From assembly GCF_022809355.1 (NCBI RefSeq), contig NZ_JAKZMM010000017.1, positions 20,097 through 84,096 of the forward strand: a stretch of DNA of 64,000 bases. Reading direction: 5' to 3'. A program made the translations under genes and the position numbers. The DNA comes from Parabacteroides faecalis (GTDB lineage: Bacteria; Bacteroidota; Bacteroidia; Bacteroidales; Tannerellaceae). Shown here in pieces: positions 52,858 through 62,256 of this stretch. Within the stretch, counting starts at the first letter, position 1, and every line of letters begins with the position of its first letter. Below the pieces are notes generated by a model, which saw only the letters and a list, made by a program, of their open reading frames with translations, was not told where the DNA came from and made no database searches.

Positions 52858-54900
52858 ATGATTATGATGAATTTTAAAAGTACATTATGGGCACTCGCCT
52901 TCGCTTGCGTGGCGGTGTCGTGTTCAGACGACGTGGAAGACGGGCTGGACAACAATGAAGGAAATGAACTGAATGGACCGACTACCTATATGAAGGTGAC
53001 AATCAGTTCGACTCCAACAACAAAGGCTACCGGAGGTGAAGAAGGAGATAATCCTCTTGGGGAAATTGGTGATGTAAGCGAATATAAGGTGAACGATGTG
53101 ACAGTGATCCTGTATAAAAATAAAGCAGACGGGGATGATGTCGTAACCTCCTTTAATAAAGAGAGTAAGCTGGTTGCCGCAGGTTATAAAGATGGTATAG
53201 CTCAGATGGAAACCAGTAATGAAATATGGCACAGCCGCACGACGGCGACGGTAACTATTACTGTGACCGATCCAGAACAGGCAAATTCTTTTGATGGCAA
53301 GACTTATGGTATTATTGCTGTGACCAACCTTGGTGGAAGCAATGTATTGTGTGACCGCATCAAAGCGGATGATATTAATACAGGAGCAGAGTTGGCCAAC
53401 TTCCTTCAGGTTAATGCGTGGAACAAGACCAATGGTTTCGTAATGTCGACTCATAATGATACTTATAGTGGTCCGGTCTCAATCTTTGATAAGGTAACAT
53501 TAAAAGCGGGTACGAATGCTACGAACGCTCCGACCGCTTCGGTTCATGTTGAGCGTTTGGCCGCCAAGATACGCATTAATGAGGCTGATGATATCACCGA
53601 CTTTATTTATACAGTTAACAAAGGAGAAGAAACAGAAGCCAAGGTCCGTCTGAATCAGGTGGCTATCGTCAACAAGCTGACCAGCGGTACTTATTTGCTG
53701 AAGCGGGTGACTTCACAGTTGACTGATGGTTATTCGGATCTGCCGGCAGACGCAACTAATGATTTGTTATTGGGCAATGAGTTAGCTGGCAATGAAGGAA
53801 TTGCCCTGAACTACGTGATTGACCCATGGACAAGAGCTAAAGAGAATATCACGCCTAATGAATCTAATTTGGCTGATAGAGACGGATTGGAAGGCGCAAA
53901 CTTGACTTCGCCTTCAACAGATGCTACATTGAGCTATGACAACGATTTTGACGGTGAAAATTATGCCAAAATGTGGAACGATTTCAGTGGTGTAGTGGAT
54001 TTGTCTTCAAACAACGATGCTACATTCCCCTTGCATCTGGCATACACGCAGGAGAATACTACCTCTTTAAAGATGCAGAAGAACGGCTATTCTACCGGGG
54101 CACTCTTTAAGGCAACTTACTTCCCTAAGAAATGGGCGGTTACTAAAACAATTGTTTCCGGTACGACAATCGGAAAAGTTGAGGCTGATGATATTGACTA
54201 TAATGGCGATGAGGAAGGAACAGGTTATGACGATATAGGTAGTTCTACTGTGGTTCCGACTGATTTCAAGTTCTATGTTTACGAAGGAAACGTCTACAAG
54301 GACTATGAGGCTATCTTCAATGAGTTCGTTTGGACACAGCAGGAACCGTTGGACGGTCAAGCTGACGTGACGATCTACAGCTACACCGACTTCACAGATA
54401 CAAACATTGAAAACATCAAGGTGGCTGATTTCTTCAACCATCTGCTGGCCGAATTCTCTGATCCGTTTGGATATATAGATTACTTGAAAGAGAAGTATGA
54501 TACGGATAAAGATGGTAAATATGATAGCAGTGATGCGAATTTTGCTGAAAATAAGCTATTTGATGCGAATGACGCTATTGACGGTAACGATTTCTTGACT
54601 GATGAAAGAAAGGGTAAAATCAATGCGGTAGTTCTGCCTTATGATGGAGGTGTATGCTACTATCCGTATTGGATCCGTCATGCCAGCAACAACATCCCAA
54701 CAAAGATGTCTGTCATGGAGTTCGCTATCGTGCGTAACAACATCTATGACATGACTGTAACGGGTATCAGTGGCCTTGGGCTTTCTGGAGCTGAAAAGCC
54801 GGATCCAAGTAAGGATGACGAGGAGGATAAGTACTACTTTAACGTCGAGATTTACGTCAAGAACTGGGTAGTCCGCTCCAACAGCGGCATCATCCTCTAA
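52858..54900 (+). CDS. Mfa1-type major fimbrillin-like lipoprotein
   Basis: 680 residues. Starts at 52858, 52864 or 52867 are all in frame; 52867 (MNFKSTLWALAFACVAVSC) gives the tidiest lipoprotein signal, lipobox VAVSC. The mature region matches the Mfa1/P_gingi_FimA transthyretin-like pattern: TTYMKVTISSTPTTKAT strand, DVTVILYKNKADGDD, ASVHVERLAAKIRINE, and the C-terminal YFNVEIYVKNWVVRSNSGII. Lipidation and later proteolysis before polymerisation is the known fimbrial pathway. It follows array E and precedes a strong intercistronic hairpin. Confidence 0.85.
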   Translation: MIMMNFKSTLWALAFACVAVSCSDDVEDGLDNNEGNELNGPTTYMKVTISSTPTTKATGGEEGDNPLGEIGDVSEYKVNDVTVILYKNKADGDDVVTSFNKESKLVAAGYKDGIAQMETSNEIWHSRTTATVTITVTDPEQANSFDGKTYGIIAVTNLGGSNVLCDRIKADDINTGAELANFLQVNAWNKTNGFVMSTHNDTYSGPVSIFDKVTLKAGTNATNAPTASVHVERLAAKIRINEADDITDFIYTVNKGEETEAKVRLNQVAIVNKLTSGTYLLKRVTSQLTDGYSDLPADATNDLLLGNELAGNEGIALNYVIDPWTRAKENITPNESNLADRDGLEGANLTSPSTDATLSYDNDFDGENYAKMWNDFSGVVDLSSNNDATFPLHLAYTQENTTSLKMQKNGYSTGALFKATYFPKKWAVTKTIVSGTTIGKVEADDIDYNGDEEGTGYDDIGSSTVVPTDFKFYVYEGNVYKDYEAIFNEFVWTQQEPLDGQADVTIYSYTDFTDTNIENIKVADFFNHLLAEFSDPFGYIDYLKEKYDTDKDGKYDSSDANFAENKLFDANDAIDGNDFLTDERKGKINAVVLPYDGGVCYYPYWIRHASNNIPTKMSVMEFAIVRNNIYDMTVTGISGLGLSGAEKPDPSKDDEEDKYYFNVEIYVKNWVVRSNSGIIL

Positions 54901-54935
54901 GTAAGGAGGTAATCTAGTTGTTTCAATAATCATTG

Positions 54936-54967
54936 ATCCCCTCGCCCCGTTGGTTGGGCGAGGGGAT
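54936..54967 (+). terminator. Strong intercistronic hairpin after the fimbrillin
   Basis: ATCCCCTCGCCC (54936-54947) pairs perfectly with GGGCGAGGGGAT (54956-54967), 8-nt loop CGTTGGTT. No T run follows. The loop can also pair with ACCAACCAA at 54972-54980. It may stabilise the fimbrillin mRNA or attenuate the downstream subunits. Confidence 0.75.
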
Positions 54968-55023
54968 AACTACCAACCAATCCTATTTGTCATTGGCAGA
55001 AAACAAGTCTATTTAATACCGAT

Positions 55024-56172
55024 ATGAAGAGATATTTTAATAACATCACCAGATCGATCGGCGCGTTGGCCCTGCTGGGTCTGGCCGCGTGCGATTATAT
55101 TCACGACGACTCGCTGCCCCTTTGCGAGTATCGCCTGCGCTTCGTGTACGATTACAATATGAAATACGCCGACGCCTTCCAGCATGAAGTGAATAAAGCC
55201 GCTTTGTTTATCTGCGACGACAAGGGTAATTTTTTGATGCGGCGGGATATTGAAGGCGATGAACTGAAAGCGAATAACATCCGGATGGATTTGGAACCGG
55301 GCACGTACTACCTCCTGACTTGGGCAGGGCTGGACAAAGGCTCTTACGAGTGGCCCGAACTGACGCCGGGTACCTCTACGATAAAAGATATTCGCGTGAA
55401 AACCTTGAGAGAGTCGGATGCGACACAACCCAACGAACTCGAACCGCTTTGGCATGCGTTGGATACGCTGGTTATTACTGGGGCTGTGCATGAAGAGAAA
55501 GAGATTTCGTTGGCCAAGAATACCAACAAACTACGCGTCGTGCTGCAGGATACGGAAGGCTACAGCATGGACGTGAAAGATTTTACCTTCCAGATCGTGG
55601 CAGACAACGGCTACATGGACTACGACAACCAGTTGCTCGACGATCCTGCCATCACCTATACGCCTTACTACGCCAAGAGCATCGACATCGCCGGTGGCGA
55701 TACGATCAACGGCAAGCCGGCGAACCAATATGTGGCCGTGGCCGAGCTGAACACCATGCGCCTGATGGACAAGCAAAACTACCGCCTTATCGTGCGTCAT
55801 AAGGGCTGGGAGGAGGACGTGCTCAACGTCAACCTCTGCAACTACCTGCTCCTGACGCAGATGGAAGGGCACGACATATCCGCCCAAGAGTACCTCGACC
55901 GCCAAGACGAGTACTCGATCGTCTTCTTCCTGACCCCGATCATCTGTCCGGATTGCCCGGATCCAGATCCGGATCCTGAGGATCCGGAAGATCCTGATCC
56001 AGAAGACCCTGATCCCGAGGACCCTGATCCAGAAGACCCTGATCCTGAGGATCCCGACCCAGAAGATCCCGATCCTGAGATCCCGGATCCACCACATCCT
56101 GTCGTGGGCTACGCGTGCTACAAGATACAGGTAAAAGACTGGGTAATCCGCCTGAACGAGGGGGAACTATGA
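55024..56172 (+). CDS. FimB/Mfa2-family fimbrial anchor subunit with acidic DP-rich repeat
   Basis: 382 residues. Lipoprotein signal MKRYFNNITRSIGALALLGL followed by AAC. The family N-terminus is DYIHDDSLPLCEYRLRFVYD, with YNMKYADAFQHEVNKAALF and LEPGTYYLLTWAGL following. Such subunits sit at the fimbria base and control length and anchoring. The unusual part is residues about 316-357, a run of Asp-Pro-Glu/Asp-Pro repeats coded by near-identical GATCC-containing units (55963-56094). It ends with YACYKIQVKDWVIRLNEGEL, similar to the fimbrillin's KNWVVRSNSG tail. A non-coding decamer-repeat region follows. Confidence 0.85.
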   Translation: MKRYFNNITRSIGALALLGLAACDYIHDDSLPLCEYRLRFVYDYNMKYADAFQHEVNKAALFICDDKGNFLMRRDIEGDELKANNIRMDLEPGTYYLLTWAGLDKGSYEWPELTPGTSTIKDIRVKTLRESDATQPNELEPLWHALDTLVITGAVHEEKEISLAKNTNKLRVVLQDTEGYSMDVKDFTFQIVADNGYMDYDNQLLDDPAITYTPYYAKSIDIAGGDTINGKPANQYVAVAELNTMRLMDKQNYRLIVRHKGWEEDVLNVNLCNYLLLTQMEGHDISAQEYLDRQDEYSIVFFLTPIICPDCPDPDPDPEDPEDPDPEDPDPEDPDPEDPDPEDPDPEDPDPEIPDPPHPVVGYACYKIQVKDWVIRLNEGEL

Positions 56173-56402
56173 ATATCAATTGACAATTAACGATTGACAA
56201 TTGACAATTCCTAATTCCCCTCTTGAGAGGGGGCAGGGGGTGTGTTAAATTGACAATTAACGATTGACAATTGACAATTAAGCGCTCCCGAAGGCAATCG
56301 TCAATTGTCAATTGTCAATCGTCAATTTGAAAAGTCAATTATCAATTTGAAAGGCCAATTGTCAATTGTCAATTATCAATTATCAATTTAAATAGATAGA
56401 AT
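56173..56402. repeat. ATTGACAATT-decamer repeat region
   Basis: 230 bp of mostly inverted and direct copies of ATTGACAATT, ACGATTGACAATTGACAA and complements (about 17 near-copies), interrupted by CCCCTCTTGAGAGGGGGCAG (56218-56237), another common Bacteroidetes repeat motif. It can form extended hairpins. No ORF; it separates the FimB/Mfa2-type gene from the next lipoprotein gene. Confidence 0.8.
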
Positions 56403-57977
56403 ATGAACCGATTGAAAGATACATACAAACACATGGCGGCGGTGGCCTCGGCGCTGCTGCTCGCGCTGTCCGTCCTTCCCGCCTGCTCCGACGACGAAGG
56501 AGGAGGCCCCGGCGAGGAGGAAGGGAAGCTGTATACGGTAACGCTCTCGCTGAATCCATCGGCTCGGGGGGCGGTGACGAAGGCGAATCCCGATTGGGCT
56601 ACTGATACGGAAGACGCGGAATTGGGAGCCTTCGAGCGTCACATAAAAGATTGCGTCGTGGCGATTTTTCGGGATAACGCGTTCGTATCGAGCCTTTCCG
56701 CCGGCATTCAAAATGTGAAGGAAGATATAACGCTCGACAATTCGGGCACGGAGCATGCGAACAATGCCACGAAGGTAGGCGAGGCTACCGTGGAGCTTCC
56801 GGCTGGTAATTATACCTTTTACGCTTTCGCAAACCTTAGTAGCTTAGATAAGATAACAACGGGAGGAACTAATGCGGGTACTGATTTAATCAATAAAATA
56901 TTGACAGGTGATAATGGTACGCTTACTCCAAGCGCGTTGGAGGCACTGACGGTTTCCTTGGGCGATGATCCCAATCTATACAATCCGGAGGACGAGGTCT
57001 ATATTCCGATGAGTAGTTATGGAGAAACGAAAGTATTAGAAAGCGATGACCAGATGGATATCACGCTTTTCCGTATGTTGGGGAAAGTTACGCTCACGAT
57101 CGATAACCAGACACAAGGTGATTTGGAATTAAGTGGCATCACGATGGGGAACTTCCGTCGGGGTGATATATTCTTGGTACCTTATAAGTCCGGAAATATC
57201 ACATTAAACGATTTGACACAAAACGAGGAAAGCTATCAACCGAAATTGCCGGATGAAACAAATAACGCTAAAACACATGAACTTAAATATGAGGAGGCTA
57301 AGACAATTACCGCGGGGCAAAAGAGCGAGCGGTTTACTTTCTACGAGTTTGAGACCCGGAGCGAGCAGCAGGGTTCCAATCCGGTCATGAAATTAACCAT
57401 GAATATCGTTGGAAAGGATGATAGCGAGAAGGATTTGGGATTCAGTTTCATGCGTCGTAACGATTGGCTGGATATTCCGGTAATGGTGCTGCCTACGGAC
57501 TTGACGATGAGCTTCAAGGAATTGAATATGCCGATAGGAGGTACACCTTCGGAGATTACATATAATGCCCAAGAGCCTTTTGTGCCGGCGATACAGTATT
57601 CGATTTCCAAGGCGGGAGAGTTACGTATTGATTTCACGTTGGGCATAACCGGCTTTAATAATATAAAATTGGAGTACGAACCTACCACACCGCATGAGGT
57701 AGAGCAATATACCGAAGCTTTTTTAACCGAGAACACGAATGATTTATTATACGACGCGACAACTCAAGATGGTTTGGCTCCGAGAAGTGAATTGACGATT
57801 AATTCAACCGGGGATAATTCCGGTAATATCGTCATTACCTCGCAGGAGCTGGCTTATTTGGGCACGGCGACGATTGAGTTGACGCTTGTCGCTACTTATA
57901 CGAACGCGGGTGATGGCACAGGTCGTGTAATTATTCCCTATACAATAATATTAACAAACGGTAAACCGGCGAAGTAA
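56403..57977 (+). CDS. Fimbrillin-like surface lipoprotein (minor fimbrial subunit?)
   Basis: 524 residues. Lipoprotein signal MNRLKDTYKHMAAVASALLL ending LPAC. The mature part begins with an acidic, Gly/Glu-rich segment, then a fimbrillin-type strand pattern (LYTVTLSLNPSARGAVTKA, KDCVVAIFRDN, ATVELPAGNYTFYAFANLS). No exact family was recognised; placement after FimB/Mfa2-type and before a large adhesin suggests an accessory or tip subunit. It is followed 14 bp later by the adhesin frame. Confidence 0.7.
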   Translation: MNRLKDTYKHMAAVASALLLALSVLPACSDDEGGGPGEEEGKLYTVTLSLNPSARGAVTKANPDWATDTEDAELGAFERHIKDCVVAIFRDNAFVSSLSAGIQNVKEDITLDNSGTEHANNATKVGEATVELPAGNYTFYAFANLSSLDKITTGGTNAGTDLINKILTGDNGTLTPSALEALTVSLGDDPNLYNPEDEVYIPMSSYGETKVLESDDQMDITLFRMLGKVTLTIDNQTQGDLELSGITMGNFRRGDIFLVPYKSGNITLNDLTQNEESYQPKLPDETNNAKTHELKYEEAKTITAGQKSERFTFYEFETRSEQQGSNPVMKLTMNIVGKDDSEKDLGFSFMRRNDWLDIPVMVLPTDLTMSFKELNMPIGGTPSEITYNAQEPFVPAIQYSISKAGELRIDFTLGITGFNNIKLEYEPTTPHEVEQYTEAFLTENTNDLLYDATTQDGLAPRSELTINSTGDNSGNIVITSQELAYLGTATIELTLVATYTNAGDGTGRVIIPYTIILTNGKPAK

Positions 57978-58023
57978 GGAGGCAATTAATCATGAAGCGA
58001 GAGGATACATATACTATATATAG

Positions 58024-58058
58024 GAGCGAGACCCGCGGCGAGGCCGCGCGGGACGCTC
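58024..58058 (+). repeat. Hairpin near the 5' end of the adhesin frame
   Basis: GAGCG (58024-58028) with CGCTC (58054-58058), and CCCGCG (58032-58037) with CGCGGG (58047-58052), form a long G/C-rich stem just downstream of the first ATG. Confidence 0.6.
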
Positions 58059-58066
58059 GAAATACG

Positions 58067-58160
58067 TCCGAGGGAAAAAAGAGTTTCATCCGAATGAAAC
58101 AAAAGTTTCTTCCGAAGGAAACCGCGGTTCCCTCCGAAGGGAATTTCGCCCATTCCGCAC
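58067..58160. repeat. Array F: five ~22-nt palindromic repeats over the adhesin start
   Basis: TCCGA(A) starts at 58067, 58089, 58111 and 58133 (each 22 nt apart), with a fifth, weaker TCCG at 58154. Flanks are dyads: GTTTCATCCGAATGAAAC, GTTTCTTCCGAAGGAAAC and GTTCCCTCCGAAGGGAA. This array overlaps the first ~65 codons of the adhesin frame, so the protein's amino-terminal text is a by-product of the repeat. Confidence 0.85.
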
Positions 58161-61100
58161 GTCCCTATCCGGTAGCCTGCAAATTGCTTACATTTGTGTT
58201 CGCCTTGCTGTTTATTGGAGCCAACTGGAATGAGGCGTGGGGGCAAGAATATACGATTCAATATAAAAATGGGAGTCGGCAAACGAATATTCCGGAACGG
58301 GTAGATACAGTTTATATTCCGGATGGTATGTCAAGAGAATTGTATGTGCCGGAGTTGAGAAACAATGATGGACGGGCTGGTGGTAGTCCCAATTATAAAT
58401 GGTATGTTCGCTGGTATCGTGCTGATGAAAATGGGGACCCGATAGCTATTAATAATAAATTTAAATCGACAATTGTAGATCTCAGAAATAAAGCGGTTAT
58501 AGAAGGAGGAACAGTGGATACTAAAATACCTCATGCTGCGGCTTTGCATGAAACTCCAGAAAAAACTTCTTTATTTTGGTATCAAGCTTTTTTTAATGAT
58601 CATACAAACGCTGGTTTAGGACCGGATCAAACTACAACATATTATATCTCTACAGCAACAGGAGCGTCAACTATCTTATATACAAGGAACGCTGGAGATA
58701 CAGAGGATATTGTAATCTGCGATGTCAGCATGAATACTGACGAGAATTTATCTGGATCTACATTAACGGAACCTACATTATCTAAACGCTATAAGTTTGT
58801 GATTCGTCCTGCAAGTGAAATTGCAGAAAAAATTAAAAATGCTGGGAATAATAGTATAGAGCACTATGAAATAGCCTCCCCTTCTGATGCTAAAGGTATT
58901 AACATTCAAATGAAAACATTTCCTTCTAATTATTGTTGGTATGCAAATGAACAGGATGGAACTATTTTATCGGGAGATCATTATGTATATGTATATGACG
59001 GAGGAAAAAGCGGTAGTCTCGCTTCGGACAAACAAGTAATTGGATTGGGTGAAGTTTCATCGAATACGACTATAAATGTTTATGCTGAGACTTCTGATGG
59101 ACAGAAAAGTCCGTTATTAGCTACGTTCAAAATAATTCCGCAAGCTAATGCAGCATTCATGTTGGAAGAGAATGTAAAGAACTCATCAGATCCTCGAAGA
59201 AATCCGGCAGCCCATTCGGATTTATATGAGGCTATCGGTGCTGCGGATTTTGATATGGATGCTAGAATACCATCTTCTGAACTCTCAAGTTCTAATAATT
59301 TATGTTCTACACCGATGAGTGCAGAATCAACTACGTATGCTTTCTTAAATCCCAATATAACGATGTATACGGCGCATAATCATGCTGCTTTGCAGAATCA
59401 ATATGGATTGTATCATAGCGCAAACGTTCCAGGAGTATCTAATGATGGTGAATATTTTTGGTTCTTTTCATTGAGAAATAATCCTTATGCCAAATCGGTT
59501 TATGACCGTACTTATGCAAATACAGGTGGTAAAGAATGTGGTTATTTCTTTTATACAGATGCATCAAATGAGCCGGGACGTTGGGTGAAATTGAAGTTAG
59601 ATGATGTGATTTGCCAATATACGGAATTGACAGTTACAGCATGGGTGAACGATATGACCACTTGGAATGAAACAAATGATGGCAAGCCATTACCTCCTAA
59701 CATCAATATAAATTTTATAGGTAAGACAGGTGACAAAGAGGTCGTTTTACATCGTTTTACGTCCGGAGATGCTTTAACGGATTATTCTTATACATATGAA
59801 GGTAAGTCAGCAAATAAAAATGTTGGTAAATGGCAACAACTTTGTTATTCTTTTTCCATTTCAGAACAACAGACTTATGAAGCATATTATTTGGAAGTAC
59901 AAAACAATACCGCTCATACATATGGTGCAGATTACGCAATAGACGATGTGCGCGTGTATAAATCGAAGCCGAACATCAAAGTACAACGTTATGATGCCTG
60001 CGATGCCGCTACACTGACCGTCAGTTTGGATTATACTACCATGTTAAGAAATATGGGATGGACTGCGAACGAGTCTATTGTGGATGAAAGTACGCAATTG
60101 TATAGCAATGATCCGGAAAATGGTTTTGATTTGGTAAAATATCGTTTTGGCTTGAATGGAAAAGATGCGACAGATCCTACAAAAGTGTCAGCGGAAAGCC
60201 ATGTCGGTAACACTTATTTTTCCTTTGTAGAAGGATTTGACGAAAATACGACAGAAAATGTGATTGATGTTACAGATAGAGAACTGAGTAATGATGATGA
60301 TCCGAATCCAATCGTACTTAAGAAAGGACATCAATATCGTTGGGTTCGCGTGAATAAAAGTTTAAGAGTACCGGTACCTCAATCTATGTATTCTTTCCGA
60401 GTTATAAACTCGACTGTTTATGAGGATAAAAATTATCCAAGTAGTAAAGAAGAAGCTTTGAGACGGGAAAAAATATTGAATTTACGGGCAGTTAAGGATT
60501 ATAATACAGCGGTTAATTTATATAAAAATAATCAATCAGATTATGAACCCGATTCGGATTCGAATGGTAATATAACGGAAATCGCTCTACAAGGTCTTAC
60601 AGAAGAGAATGTTACTAAAGAGGGATATGAAGACACCTATCTTAAAGTTATAGAAGAGCTTTATAGTCGCTTGCAAATACCTCGTATCCGTTGTTCGTGG
60701 ATAGAAGCGGATGATCCCGGTAGAGTTTACCTTTATGCCTTAGACGTAAACAATACGGATTTGAAATATGTAGGTGAGCAGGTTGGTCTTGATAGCGAGG
60801 GCAATCCGATTGTAGCATCCGGTGAATACCATGTCGTTTTACAGGGAGCGCAAGCGGTAGAAAATTGGGAAGTCCCTGAAGGAGATGCAGATCATTCGAC
60901 ATCTTTTAACCTGAAAGATCCTTGTGTCTTGATATCTCCATTTAAGGTAGAACCGGCAGTGCGTATTACCGTGGAAACGGTAAATAATACCAATGCTTTG
61001 GCTTGCCTGGGTACGTTGCGTCATATTGAAGCAGATTTGATAGGGACAGACGGATCTGAACTAAGTGATGTAGCTTATAGTTTCGATTGGTTTTTAGGCT

Positions 61101-62256
61101 CAAAGGCTGATTATGACAAATTGACGAAAAATGAACTATTCGGCGATTATGATTTAAAGCATGCAATAGAAGAATTTAGAAAGGAAGAAGATATTGATAA
61201 AGAATTTGATATAGATGATGTTCGAAATGCATCAACAGTTAATGAAACTATCAAAGAGGGGTTGATACGTTTGTTTGAACAAGATTTATTACAGATTGCT
61301 ACAACCGAATTTACTCGTCCTATTCAAAATGATTCGATCGTGGCCATGCCATTTATCATGGGTTATAATGTGGTGAATGATAAAATTTATTGTACAGATA
61401 TAACAGCCGTTCGATTAGGAACATATAGCGAGGATGTTCCTATCTTACATCCGGGTTACCTATTAGATCCTTTTAAAGGCGAAGTCTCTTTGCGTTTAGG
61501 TCATCCGAATATGGGTGAAAGCATTGCTTTAAAGGTTCCGTTGCAAAAAGGTTTTGAAGAATCAATGGCAGATGCGGCTGAGCATTTAAAAACAGCGGAT
61601 GTATCATCAGGGGTTGCCATGTATTTAAACAATCCAGATGAAGAATATCCGGAGATTGGAACAGCTAAACTGGATATTTCCAAAACAGATGATGAAGAAG
61701 CGATTGTAACTATTTCTTTGAAAGAAGAGGCGAAAGGAAAATTACAAGAAGGAAAAAAATACGAGCTGTTAATACCTTTTGCACAATATGACTATAGTGA
61801 TACTCGTTTGTCCAGCGAATGTGATGGATTGATAACGTTGCCTGTAAAGATTGTTCCTCAATACCTGACATGGACAGGCGATACGAACGATAATTGGTAT
61901 GATGAAAATTTATGGAAACAATCAACAAAAGGTGAATTGTATTTTGACGGTTATGCAGACAGTCCAAATACAGATGCCAATGGATCGGATGATATTGATG
62001 ATGCTTATTCACCACTTTATTTCACCAAGATTACCCTATCAGGAAATCAAGAATTGGCTCTAATAGATGAGAGTGCATCAGAAAATAGAGATACGAACGA
62101 TAATCGTTTCTTAAAAGGTTGGAGCGAACAAACGTCGGATGGTAAAGATATGGCAGACTCTATCCGTTACGAAATGGCGGTAGCAAATGCTGATGGAGAT
62201 ATTGTCCCCTATTATATTAATAAGGTAAGCGAAATCTACTTCAAGCCGGGGCATCT

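Noticed and set aside
55531..56097. 188-residue minus-strand ORF rich in WIRDL/RIRVFW
   Set aside because: Shadow of the Asp-Pro repeat in the FimB/Mfa2-type gene.
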